This document shows positions 1 to 8,190 of a stretch of 22,051 nucleotides of DNA, in pieces. A model generated the notes under the pieces. That model did no database searches. It saw nothing but the letters and a program-made list of their open reading frames with translations, and was not told the DNA's origin. Source of the stretch: a virus; IMG/VR virus record IMGVR_UViG_3300046358_000132, positions 1-22,051 of that record; one strand, written 5' to 3'. Made by a program: the position numbers and the translations under genes. How positions within the stretch are numbered: the first letter of the stretch is position 1; each line of letters begins with the position of its first letter.

Positions 1-2760
1 AGATCGAATACGCCGGCCGGATGGGTAGTGGTATCAAATTTAGTTGGCTGGGTTGAGTTGGATGCTACGGTAATTGTAGCAGAAGTATTGTTGGAATATG
101 AGAAAGATTTATATGCTCGGACTCAAGAACTCCAACCCCAACTAGTTGATTGGATATCAATTCCCCAAGCAAACCCCACACTCGCCAACCAATTGATAGC
201 AAAAGATTATAGCACAGCTGCAAAACATCTGAATCGGCATCCAAATCAATCAAACATCCTTACTCGCAGTTATGTACAAACAAAAGCATTCACGTGGTGG
301 TACGGAAATACTTTCCTAGGCGCCATAAATGCACCACATCCAGACCTGGTCGGTGTTTGGGGCAATACCACACTCGAAATCTACACCAAACTGTATGGGA
401 CAGCGCACCCTCACCTCCAACCATGGTGCATTCAAGGGTACACTGAAGAACCAAGTTGGTGGGCTCAACACTATCAAGATCACAACAAACTCCGAAGGTG
501 GAATCCCATAATGTGGGATAATATACATGCTGGACTCGTGCCTTCGGGTAAGGAGTTACCTAATGTGGGAATATCTACTGGAGGGGCTGGAGAAGTACGT
601 CCATGTGCTCACACGTCTGTCAATACATCAAGTGTGACTACATCGGATAAAATCCAACCTGACGACTTGTTTCCTCCATATTGGATCCCCATTACAGCAA
701 CAGACTCCAGCGCTGATGGTGAACAATTACTGGCGAATTTGCTTGCAATTAATTCTACGGTACCTCCAGTGTCAACTGTATACGGCATCAATACAGTAAC
801 TGAGTTTACGTGGAAACAATCTATTGAGTATATCAGATCACTACTCATAAGTGCTCATTCGATTGATCCCTTGAAATTATACACCGAGATAACCCAACCA
901 AACTCAATTTCTGTTAATGGATTGACGATTAATCCGGACACCCACAATGTCCACTCCCAGGGGGACTTACTGCAAGGTGATGATCTTCACTTCGACCCAT
1001 CACTCCTCAGCCTGATTGTACTGTTTAGTCGATACCACACATTACTCAATGTGAATGACTCCCCATTGATGGCATGGAAGACTTGGACAACTAAGCTAGC
1101 GTACCAGACTGGTTCCATCGTCGTACCTCAAACCCTAAAATTGTATGAAGATTGCTCTCCACTCGAAAACTACAAAATAGTGTTGAAAAAGACTGAGAAT
1201 GTAAAGACTATCTCATTTTCCAATCTGATTGTATCTCTCTCTACCGCAGGATCACCACTCACAATTCCTCAGGGGGACGGCGCAGATTGGAGCTACCGGG
1301 TAGACTCCTCAGAGTCGATTGTCGAAACACGCCGTCGATATGGAGTACTGTTGCGTTCGATGACCTGGAAACCACTACTTGGCTGTTTCGAGTTTGTAGG
1401 TACATCCCCTTGGTTATCCGGCGAATCTACCAAACTCACACTACCTTCGGGTGATGTAGTCGACGTGTTCATCAGAAACATCGAATCACCAACCCCAGGA
1501 ATCTCTAGAGTTGACTTTACAAACTCAAGCACCTCAGCACTAACCCAATCTGGTGGGGCTAACTCATATGGAACCAGTGAATTCTCAGTAGTAGTTAAAT
1601 CACTCGAATCTACATTCACGGCCGGTGATCCCCGCACCCCCAGAACTTGGGAGTACATCACACCAGATATATCAGACATTGTGACATTTGAATTCCCAGT
1701 AGTCATTACTGGGGTACAGAATCTAATAAACTTCATACACTCCTACGTCCGATTCATGGAGGATGATGGGGTTGTATTTGCTCATGGGGAAAATCCAACC
1801 CAAGATCCTGATACGCAAGAGTTTGTGGATTGGAATCAACAAGTGCGTAGATTGGTAAACACGATCTACAATTCCAATGGACTATCCAACCGCCGGTACG
1901 TGCCAGATTCATCGTACACAACTAGGCGAGTACTCGACTTGCCGTACGTTGAACTGAACCCGTTCAGAGATAGACTCTGGATCAATACTCCAGAAGGTGT
2001 GGTGTGTAATGTATATAACACACCATACACAACAGAGCTGCAATCAACTGCGTGTATATTTGATGATATCGGAGATCCAATATCCGAAGATATCGTGCCT
2101 CTGCGTACGGACCGTATCACTACACTATTCTACGAGAACCTCAAGCGTGTAGGCAATCCGATAGCGAATCAAAATAAATTTCAACACATCGGATCCGGTA
2201 AGATTTCACTTGATTACTATGAACACGCATTATTGTTTGATCAACAGACAGTCAATGGTTTGATTGTATATGATCGGTTTTTGAATATTCAAAAACCGAC
2301 TATGCGGTTGGAGTTTCAACGAAGTATCCAACACTTCTACCGCCCAACCGTTGGTGGATTTGTGGTAACCCCATCTGAAACGCTACCGAACTTTGAGACA
2401 ACAGCACAGTATCAACGCCATGACTGGAACGTCAATAACTCAAATGAACTGATCGAATCTACAGCCGCCGTCAGGAGTGGTATGGGTAAAATGCCGCTAC
2501 CGTACTTTCAAACAATTCCTGTATCATCTAAAACTGAATTTCAATTTTGGCAGAAAATGATTCGCCAGAAAGGCACTAAAGCTGTAGGTGATGTATTCAC
2601 TAAACACAAGGTGTATGATCAAAATGAGGTTGATGAATATTGGGCATGGAAGTTGGGAACATTTGGAGCAGTTGCCGAGCGAACTCAAGTGTCGTTTAAT
2701 ATAACTAGTGACGACCTAATTAACGATTTTTGTAACTTTAGATTCAGCACTGGAACTTGA
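1..2760 (+). CDS. Large phage structural protein (5'-truncated), probable baseplate/tail component
   Basis: The reading frame is open from the first base of the window to a TGA ending at 2760, giving 919 visible codons. The first possible internal start is a GTG at 28, but the frame is already open before it with no Shine-Dalgarno sequence, so the true start probably lies upstream. The sequence is rich in Thr, Ser, Asn, Tyr and Trp, with no signal peptide and no obvious membrane segment, as in large beta-rich virion proteins. The C-terminus holds a Trp/Tyr-rich patch (EFQFWQKMIRQKGTKA, then DEYWAWKLGTFGA) that resembles the ends of large virion proteins in giant myophages; this is recalled, not searched. 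The next gene starts 33 nt downstream behind a TAAATA motif. A role as a large baseplate or tail-wedge protein is inferred from size, composition and position upstream of the hub-chaperone and tape-measure genes. Confidence 0.6.
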   Translation, partial: RSNTPAGWVVVSNLVGWVELDATVIVAEVLLEYEKDLYARTQELQPQLVDWISIPQANPTLANQLIAKDYSTAAKHLNRHPNQSNILTRSYVQTKAFTWWYGNTFLGAINAPHPDLVGVWGNTTLEIYTKLYGTAHPHLQPWCIQGYTEEPSWWAQHYQDHNKLRRWNPIMWDNIHAGLVPSGKELPNVGISTGGAGEVRPCAHTSVNTSSVTTSDKIQPDDLFPPYWIPITATDSSADGEQLLANLLAINSTVPPVSTVYGINTVTEFTWKQSIEYIRSLLISAHSIDPLKLYTEITQPNSISVNGLTINPDTHNVHSQGDLLQGDDLHFDPSLLSLIVLFSRYHTLLNVNDSPLMAWKTWTTKLAYQTGSIVVPQTLKLYEDCSPLENYKIVLKKTENVKTISFSNLIVSLSTAGSPLTIPQGDGADWSYRVDSSESIVETRRRYGVLLRSMTWKPLLGCFEFVGTSPWLSGESTKLTLPSGDVVDVFIRNIESPTPGISRVDFTNSSTSALTQSGGANSYGTSEFSVVVKSLESTFTAGDPRTPRTWEYITPDISDIVTFEFPVVITGVQNLINFIHSYVRFMEDDGVVFAHGENPTQDPDTQEFVDWNQQVRRLVNTIYNSNGLSNRRYVPDSSYTTRRVLDLPYVELNPFRDRLWINTPEGVVCNVYNTPYTTELQSTACIFDDIGDPISEDIVPLRTDRITTLFYENLKRVGNPIANQNKFQHIGSGKISLDYYEHALLFDQQTVNGLIVYDRFLNIQKPTMRLEFQRSIQHFYRPTVGGFVVTPSETLPNFETTAQYQRHDWNVNNSNELIESTAAVRSGMGKMPLPYFQTIPVSSKTEFQFWQKMIRQKGTKAVGDVFTKHKVYDQNEVDEYWAWKLGTFGAVAERTQVSFNITSDDLINDFCNFRFSTGT

Positions 2761-2764
2761 ATGA

Positions 2765-2771
2765 TTAAATA
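2765..2771 (+). promoter_or_regulatory. T4-late-type promoter motif (TTAAATA)
   Basis: TTAAATAC lies just after the upstream stop codon and about 22 nt before the ATG at 2794. It matches the core of the T4 late promoter (TATAAATA) and is one of eleven such motifs found in the short intergenic spaces of this window. Confidence 0.4.
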
Positions 2772-2793
2772 CACATTCTATATGAGTTAGCTA

Positions 2794-4944
2794 ATGCACA
2801 TGGTTATTAATAGTAGTGGAATATTTAACTTGGGGGAAGTCCGGGAATTGCTCGGCGACACACCCTCAAGTACCACACCTCTAGGTTCGCCAGCAATTGA
2901 TACGGAGTTTGTGGTGTCAGAAATTCTGAGCACAGACCAAACCAGGTGGGTTGACTACCCAACATATGCATCTATTACCTCCCCTGCCAGTTCAGGGGTA
3001 GTATTCGACGCTGAAATTTTACCACCGACCGTATACCTGATTGATAAGAGTATTGGTGGAACCAACTTGACTACAATTGACTTTAGTTCTCGAATGGAGC
3101 ATGAGTTAATTGGAGATCAACTTGACTTGAAACTATTCAAGTTTGATGATATTCGGCGGCTGTCAGGTGTAGTAACGGTTAGTGATCAACTTCAACTCTC
3201 ATTCACATCTCACGCCCCAGTAAACACAATTAATGTGACTCATGCAATAAAACTATTTGCTGGTCAAGTTGAAGTCACTGAATTCCGACTAGATGGACTT
3301 ACAGTCGAATTATCAACTCCATACCCAGTAGGTACGGTACTGACGCTTGTGTTGGGGGTAGATAGTATACCTACGATTGTTCAACTAATCGAAGGAAGTG
3401 ATTACACATTAATCAATAATTCATTAATACGTTGGCACTATAACATTGCTGATTGGGTACAATCAGCAAACATGGCATTTTTTATCATTCAACCACAACT
3501 ACCTCGATACTCTCGATACGCACCAATCAGAATAGTAAACAATGGGGATAAATCGATAGTCAAGACCATCAATCGGTGGGATCCAAAATTCAACCTCCAC
3601 TCATCTGTAGTATCCGAGATCGATGTCACTAGTAGTGTAGATCCAGCTGTTTACTCAGTAAACAAGACAGGAAGTACTAAGACCAATACTTGGACAAGTA
3701 ATCAGGTAGGTACGTACTGGTGGGACACTACACATAGACAATACCGCCCATATAATGACCAACACATTGCATCATTTGACCAAGGAACATCAACCTGGGG
3801 TCAAATGTATGAGGGGAGCGAAAATCAAGTATATCAATGGGTTGAGTCAAATAAGTTACCTACAGCATTGTCTGGTACAGCAACACCATACAGTAGAGTC
3901 CTATCAAAAACTCGTGAGTTCAACGACATCACACTGTGGCAAGGGGGCACTACCAGCACAATTTTTCAAACAGTACAACCACTGAAATTTGATACTGGTC
4001 GGAGAGTATCTGTGTATGTTCGTGAAGGTACCGAATCCATAAAGTCTACACCAGGTGTAGAGTTGGGCGTCCCGCATATCTTAACCAAATTAACTCCGTC
4101 GACATTTACACTTACTACAGAGTCTGGGGATCTGATAGTCTGCAGTACCACACTAACATCAGGCGAGTTTCGAATAGCAGACAGCGACTGGGGCCGCTAC
4201 ACAAGCGTCGAGGAACCACACTACATCGAGCGATTCTATTGCTATGATAATCTACAACACTCCTCCAACACCATCAATCCGGTGTTTATCCCATATACTC
4301 CAGCAGTAATTGCAAGAATCAAAAGGGATGATGCACTTACCGTTTGGTTAAACGGGGTCAGCACAACGTTTACGGTAGATCAAGTCACCGCCGAGATTAC
4401 ACTAACCGGCGATGCAGCAAGTACACTTAGTCCTCAAGATATTATCGATGTTGGTATACCTCAGCCAAGCCCAACTATCGCTAGGACAGATGGCGATCTA
4501 CTCGATTCCAATAATTCGATTACAATTTATTTCAAAGATTTTCCGTACTCTGAACGAAATGATGGTGTTAAGTCTACCTACTACTTCTGGCTTCGCGCAC
4601 ACGAGACAATCCCAGCTACCAAAGCACTCTCAACTAGCCAAGTAGAAATCCAACTAACCACTGGAGAGTCCACAAGTTTCTTCGTGTTGCGCAACCCATC
4701 GCGAGCGACTCCAACAAGTGCTTATACCTACGATGTGCTCACTACAAAGGGACTATTTGAGTTAAACTCACCAAAGCCTAATACTCATTCAATTGCAATT
4801 GATTTCGATCCGAAGACCTACAGAAAGTGTCACATGATCAGTGGATCATGTTCCGCCCACAGCAGAAGAACAAAATATTACCATTTGTTTGGCGTAAAGT
4901 TATGCAGACGATCTCAGGTATTGAACCTGACACCAACCAGGTAG
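2794..4944 (+). CDS. Large phage structural protein, zero-frame product (716 aa); probably continues by -1 frameshift
   Basis: The frame begins with ATG at 2794 (a second Met is at codon 3) with no Shine-Dalgarno sequence. It is a beta-rich, Thr/Ser/Asn-rich protein without a signal peptide, membrane segment or recognised enzyme motif, and is most likely a tail or baseplate structural protein. The last 38 residues after Lys678 (rich in Cys, His, Ser, Arg) look like out-of-frame translation. In contrast, the -1 frame that opens at 4803 reads on as ordinary protein sequence to 5312. A slip at A-AAG (4824-4827) would join 678 zero-frame codons to the 161 codons starting at 4827, making 839 aa. 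Whether the 716-aa product is biologically used, a by-product, or the result of a mutation or sequencing error cannot be decided here. Confidence 0.6.
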   Translation: MHMVINSSGIFNLGEVRELLGDTPSSTTPLGSPAIDTEFVVSEILSTDQTRWVDYPTYASITSPASSGVVFDAEILPPTVYLIDKSIGGTNLTTIDFSSRMEHELIGDQLDLKLFKFDDIRRLSGVVTVSDQLQLSFTSHAPVNTINVTHAIKLFAGQVEVTEFRLDGLTVELSTPYPVGTVLTLVLGVDSIPTIVQLIEGSDYTLINNSLIRWHYNIADWVQSANMAFFIIQPQLPRYSRYAPIRIVNNGDKSIVKTINRWDPKFNLHSSVVSEIDVTSSVDPAVYSVNKTGSTKTNTWTSNQVGTYWWDTTHRQYRPYNDQHIASFDQGTSTWGQMYEGSENQVYQWVESNKLPTALSGTATPYSRVLSKTREFNDITLWQGGTTSTIFQTVQPLKFDTGRRVSVYVREGTESIKSTPGVELGVPHILTKLTPSTFTLTTESGDLIVCSTTLTSGEFRIADSDWGRYTSVEEPHYIERFYCYDNLQHSSNTINPVFIPYTPAVIARIKRDDALTVWLNGVSTTFTVDQVTAEITLTGDAASTLSPQDIIDVGIPQPSPTIARTDGDLLDSNNSITIYFKDFPYSERNDGVKSTYYFWLRAHETIPATKALSTSQVEIQLTTGESTSFFVLRNPSRATPTSAYTYDVLTTKGLFELNSPKPNTHSIAIDFDPKTYRKCHMISGSCSAHSRRTKYYHLFGVKLCRRSQVLNLTPTR
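4824..4851 (+). promoter_or_regulatory. Candidate -1 ribosomal frameshift signal (A-AAG plus hairpin)
   Basis: The zero-frame codons AGA-AAG end at 4827; slipping back one base re-pairs Lys-tRNA from AAG to AAA. Four bases downstream, ACATGATC (4832-4839) pairs perfectly with GATCATGT (4844-4851) around the loop AGTG, an 8-bp hairpin. A-AAG tetramers followed by a hairpin are known -1 frameshift signals in bacterial IS3-type elements. The site lies within the short stretch where the two frames must be joined. Confidence 0.45.
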
Positions 4945-5312
4945 TACCCAGCTCAACTAGATCGACGTACGACTTTTTGAACAACACCCGCCTACGATTT
5001 GGTACTGGTGACGACCAAGTCTTAATAGATACTACCAAAGCTAGAGAGTTGTGGAAAGATTTTCTGATTACTAGTAGTTTTGCGGATGCGGATCGAACTG
5101 CAATCCTGGAAATATTACAACTGCCGTTAAATACATCATCTGATTATATAAGAGCTCTTACACAAATGTATCAGACCTGTGCTGTCAGCACTACAAATGA
5201 CCTGGCGTTCCTTGTGTTGAATGTAGCACTATATGAAGGTAATGAGTTGAAAGATTTGATGAAGACTAGCTACATATCACTAAACGCGTCACAAAAGATT
5301 GCAGTAGGATAA
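4827..5312 (+). CDS. -1 frame continuation of the 2794 structural gene (C-terminal 161 aa)
   Basis: This frame opens after the TGA at 4800-4802 and runs to a TAA ending at 5312. The GTG at 4827 would be a poor independent start, and the ATG at 4848 (MFRPQQKNK) lies inside the candidate hairpin with no Shine-Dalgarno sequence. The protein looks genuine from its first residues (SHDQWIMFRPQQKNKILPF) and becomes helical and Leu-rich near the end. The overlap with the upstream frame is 118 nt, far longer than any other gene overlap here, which argues for a frameshift fusion rather than a separate gene. As a separate protein it would be of unknown function. The next ATG is 9 nt after the stop. Confidence 0.55.
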   Translation: MSHDQWIMFRPQQKNKILPFVWRKVMQTISGIEPDTNQVVPSSTRSTYDFLNNTRLRFGTGDDQVLIDTTKARELWKDFLITSSFADADRTAILEILQLPLNTSSDYIRALTQMYQTCAVSTTNDLAFLVLNVALYEGNELKDLMKTSYISLNASQKIAVG

Positions 5313-5320
5313 CTAATCAA

Positions 5321-6166
5321 ATGAGCTCACTACTGTTTTCAACAACCTGCTTGAATCCAATCCAAGGTCTGATCGACTTTACTCTGGATACCAAGCCCTT
5401 CCACACTAAGATCCTCACAGCTGGTGTGCAGGTGCTATTTGAAGATAACATGGATGTTGATTTATCTGAGGAGTCGTTGTTCACTATTCACCAAAACTTC
5501 AACCTCCATACAGACCACTGTGTACAGCCACCTGATTGTTGTATCATTCAAGGCCTAGAAACCTCGGTGATTGAAGATTCGATGGGGTTGGAGTATGTTG
5601 GTGATTATAGTATAGTATCTGACCCATATGGATTGCAGATTGATAGTACTACCAACACCACACGGCGGCCAATCCAGTGGTTTATTGGATACAATTCTGC
5701 CGGCATTCCAGTATTTTATGATTTCCCTCACTGTGATATCGAACCTAAAATAAATGTATCAGATTCGTTCTGTGCAATTGGGTTTGAGGTGTATCCATAC
5801 GAAACTGATGGGTACGAATTTTCTGATCCTAAGTGTGAGGTGTACTGCGAAGAAAATTCGGCGTGTGAACTAGGTCTGGAAGAGTATTCGCTGGAAGTAA
5901 ATCAACTCGAATCAGGGAGTGAGCAATGTGAGGCGGTGTGTGGGTATGCACCAAATGAGCGTATTGGCCTGGAAGTTGGTACACACGAGCAATATCCAAT
6001 AGAATACGTCGACCCAATACCTTCAGAGTTGTGGCCTGAAAACTACTACGGCCCGTGTACAGTACAGGATATCCCTTGTCCGGATGTATCCCAAACAACG
6101 GTCTCTACAGGAATGCACGAGAGTTTTACGATATACGAAGATGGTGTTTTGTTGTTGGAGTTATAA
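5321..6166 (+). CDS. Cys-rich acidic phage structural protein
   Basis: A 281-aa protein starting with ATG at 5321, 8 nt after the preceding stop and without a Shine-Dalgarno sequence. The N-terminus carries a DTKPFHTKI segment that I associate with virion proteins of large myophages (recalled, not searched). It contains 13 cysteines, including a CC pair (DCCII), C-x3-C and C-x4-C spacings between about residues 170 and 210, and a final PC-x6-PC pair. The C-terminal half is strongly acidic and rich in Tyr. There is no signal peptide or membrane helix, so the cysteines may bind metal or be buried in a particle. It lies in the structural cluster, so a virion role is likely. The specific function is unknown. 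Confidence 0.55.
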   Translation: MSSLLFSTTCLNPIQGLIDFTLDTKPFHTKILTAGVQVLFEDNMDVDLSEESLFTIHQNFNLHTDHCVQPPDCCIIQGLETSVIEDSMGLEYVGDYSIVSDPYGLQIDSTTNTTRRPIQWFIGYNSAGIPVFYDFPHCDIEPKINVSDSFCAIGFEVYPYETDGYEFSDPKCEVYCEENSACELGLEEYSLEVNQLESGSEQCEAVCGYAPNERIGLEVGTHEQYPIEYVDPIPSELWPENYYGPCTVQDIPCPDVSQTTVSTGMHESFTIYEDGVLLLEL

Positions 6167-6170
6167 TCAC

Positions 6171-6638
6171 ATGTTACTAGAAACTACAATAAATCAAATT
6201 GAGCAGATCACATCCAGAGATCACCCTGGCGCTAGGGATAGTCGAGCAAAAGCTGTTACACTATCTGGCTCAATTCAAGCTACCGCACTGCCACCCGGTA
6301 TATTATTCACTGCGTCTACACAGACTGGCCACAAAGCTCGGTTGAGGGCCGTTGAAACTACACACGACGATTCTGGTGTTGTTGTGCAGTTAGTGTCTGG
6401 AGACTCTATCACAATCACACCAATTTCGAAAAATCTAGATTCAGTTCAGATGAATTGTTCGTGTGAAGACTTCACCTTTAGATTAGCTCGGGCGAATTCG
6501 GTGAGTGGTGTATTATTTGGTAATATAACAAAACCGTACATCAAAAAAACAAACTCACCACCCAACACTTCAGTGGGCGCATGTAAACACCTACTGAAGT
6601 TGGTATCGAGTTTGACTGATGTTGGTGTGTTGGTGTAA
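6171..6638 (+). CDS. SWIM-type zinc-finger protein
   Basis: The frame is open from further upstream, but the start chosen is the ATG at 6171, 4 nt after the previous stop; an earlier ATG at 6084 would overlap that gene by 83 nt and add a Cys/Trp-rich, unnatural-looking leader. The 155-aa product has C96-S-C98 followed about 40 residues later by C138-K-H140, the CxC...CxH signature of SWIM zinc fingers, which bind zinc and usually mediate DNA or protein contacts. The stretch NCSCEDFTFR before the gap and GACKHLLKLV after it fit the family well. The first 90 residues look like a small beta domain. Its role among tail genes is unknown; a zinc-stabilised virion or assembly factor is an inference. 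The gene ends inside a hairpin that carries the next promoter motif. Confidence 0.6.
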   Translation: MLLETTINQIEQITSRDHPGARDSRAKAVTLSGSIQATALPPGILFTASTQTGHKARLRAVETTHDDSGVVVQLVSGDSITITPISKNLDSVQMNCSCEDFTFRLARANSVSGVLFGNITKPYIKKTNSPPNTSVGACKHLLKLVSSLTDVGVLV

Positions 6639-6660
6639 ATAAACATAACACACCAACATC
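6618..6660 (+). terminator. 14-bp hairpin at gene end with promoter motif in its loop
   Basis: The 14-base arm at 6618-6631 is the exact reverse complement of 6647-6660, with a 15-nt loop. The left arm forms the last codons of the SWIM-protein gene. There is no long T-run after the stem (ATAATACC follows), so it may be a weak terminator or a processing or stability hairpin. The loop contains GTAAATA. Confidence 0.5.
6635..6641 (+). promoter_or_regulatory. T4-late-type promoter motif (GTAAATA) in hairpin loop
   Basis: GTAAATA overlaps the stop codon of the SWIM-protein gene and lies about 30 nt before the ATG at 6672. It sits in the loop of the 6618-6660 hairpin, so a transcript starting here would carry only the right arm. 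Confidence 0.4.
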
Positions 6661-6671
6661 ATAATACCATC

Positions 6672-8120
6672 ATGTTAGTTCCCTTTCGCCACGGTATCGT
6701 AAAATCTCAACAACAAGGTAACTTACCTGGATTTTTAAATGTACAATCTAACTCAGTAACACTACTTGCAGATAACTCACCATTGGTGATTAACATTGCT
6801 AACGGTGCAAGCGACTACCTAATCTCTATAGAGAACACAATCACCAGCGCCTGGGCCGGCTTTGGCACTGCTGCATTTCCGAGTGGAGTAAATTACTGGT
6901 TATACATTGACGTTAATTCTGCTTCAGGGCTTATTACATATGGTAAGACCCGATACAACCAAGTAATCGCAAGCCGTGCGCCAGTAAATCCCCAAATAGA
7001 TCAGCACTGGTTTGATGTAGCAAGCGCTAAGATGAAAGTATGGACAGGCCTGACTTGGCAGACAAAAATCCGAATCTTAGTTGGTGAATTTGCAAATACC
7101 ACATCAGTCGCATGTTTTGCGTATAAATCCCAAGTAGCTATCAACACACCAGTAAATTCAGGTAAAATTGCCTTTGATGTATACGGAAAACCAATTCGTA
7201 AGAGTACAGGCGAATTCTTCACGACAGATGATTCCATCTATGTCAATGGTATTGTGTCAGCACCAAACTCTCTTGAAACCCGCCGGCTCGCTGTAACCGC
7301 ACTCGAGCCTATTCCCGCTCGATCGATCGTTGCACTTGCTGAATTCGACAAAGTGGTTGTCGCTCGTTATGAAGACACTGGGTCAAGAGTACTAGGGTTC
7401 ACGAACTTTGCTATGTCTCCGGGACAGACCGAGGAAATTGTACTCAGTGGTGTAATCGAAAGTACTGGCTGGAGCTTTCTCACCGCCAATGACAGTATCT
7501 GGGTCGAGCTGGGCCAACCCACTACTATAAACCCATTCAGTGTATCTTCCAGCAGGGGCATGCAACAACCGATTGGTCGAGTTATCGGGCCCCAGAGAAT
7601 TCGGTTCAATCCACCCAACTTCCAAATCACATCCACCCAAGCAACTCCACCAACCCCTAGAAATGTGTGGTTGGTTGCAATTGACACCAGTATCAGTGGA
7701 AGTATGTTAAGTTATGGTGCATATAGCACACACTTAGTGTCTGGTAATGTAACCTCAAACATAACACTACAACCTGCATCTGACGTAACCCGCCTAAAAC
7801 TAACACCTGGGGTGTATAGTGTTACATTCTTGGGAACACTATCAGCGGATTTTGTCGGCAACCCAATTACCGTTGTTGGAGTAACAAATGCACCATCACA
7901 GTGGCCGCCTACCAATAGCTGGATGTCAGACAACACAGGTGGTGTGGCTGATACAGAATCAGGAAGTCGTGAAGATGTGCAGGCTATTTCATACTCTACG
8001 AGCATCAACGTAATAGACGAGATTGAGTTTGTACTATCCAACACTGTAAACCCAAACACTGGAGTCCGCACACATGTCAGGGGCCTGGTAACAATTGAAC
8101 AGTTAAATGTGACGATTTGA
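6672..8120 (+). CDS. Tail-fibre-like / virion structural protein
   Basis: A 482-aa protein with ATG at 6672 and no Shine-Dalgarno sequence. The first ~140 residues contain PFRHGIV, then a YLI segment, YWLYIDVNSASGLITYG and DQHWFDVASAKMKVW. This module resembles the N-terminal part of fibre or structural proteins in large myophages and cyanophages (recalled, not searched). The middle has GKPIRKSTGEFFTTDDSIYV, reminiscent of repeated fibre domains. The C-terminal ~130 residues are Ser/Thr/Val-rich beta sequence like a receptor-binding or attachment domain. No collagen-like repeats, endosialidase or chaperone domain are visible. It is flanked by hairpins on both sides and probably forms its own late transcription unit. 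A fibre role is an inference. Confidence 0.55.
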   Translation: MLVPFRHGIVKSQQQGNLPGFLNVQSNSVTLLADNSPLVINIANGASDYLISIENTITSAWAGFGTAAFPSGVNYWLYIDVNSASGLITYGKTRYNQVIASRAPVNPQIDQHWFDVASAKMKVWTGLTWQTKIRILVGEFANTTSVACFAYKSQVAINTPVNSGKIAFDVYGKPIRKSTGEFFTTDDSIYVNGIVSAPNSLETRRLAVTALEPIPARSIVALAEFDKVVVARYEDTGSRVLGFTNFAMSPGQTEEIVLSGVIESTGWSFLTANDSIWVELGQPTTINPFSVSSSRGMQQPIGRVIGPQRIRFNPPNFQITSTQATPPTPRNVWLVAIDTSISGSMLSYGAYSTHLVSGNVTSNITLQPASDVTRLKLTPGVYSVTFLGTLSADFVGNPITVVGVTNAPSQWPPTNSWMSDNTGGVADTESGSREDVQAISYSTSINVIDEIEFVLSNTVNPNTGVRTHVRGLVTIEQLNVTI

Positions 8121-8141
8121 CCCACATCACGATCACCAATA

Positions 8142-8174
8142 AAAAGGAGGAGTAAATATGATACTCCTCCTTTT
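8142..8174 (+). terminator. 13-bp terminator-type hairpin with A- and T-tracts
   Basis: AAAAGGAGGAGTA (8142-8154) pairs perfectly with TACTCCTCCTTTT (8162-8174) around a 7-nt loop. The GC-rich core and the T-tract ending the right arm are typical of an intrinsic terminator, here ending the fibre-like gene. The left arm also contains a perfect GGAGG, and the loop carries part of a TAAATA motif. Confidence 0.65.
8152..8158 (+). promoter_or_regulatory. T4-late-type promoter motif (GTAAATA) within terminator hairpin
   Basis: GTAAATA spans the end of the left arm and the loop of the 8142-8174 hairpin and is 32 nt before the ATG at 8191. If it is a -10 element, transcripts would start at about 8165, which places the upstream ATG at 8158 outside the mRNA and supports the 8191 start. 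Confidence 0.4.
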
Positions 8175-8190
8175 ACTGTATCCATACTAT

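Noticed and set aside
1293-1736. Minus-strand 147-codon ORF opposite the first structural gene
   Set aside because: It lies wholly within a continuous plus-strand gene and has no recognisable motif or start signal.
4848-5312. Independent gene starting at the ATG at 4848
   Set aside because: There is no Shine-Dalgarno sequence, the ATG lies inside a perfect hairpin, and protein-like sequence already begins upstream of it in the same frame; a frameshift fusion explains the data better.
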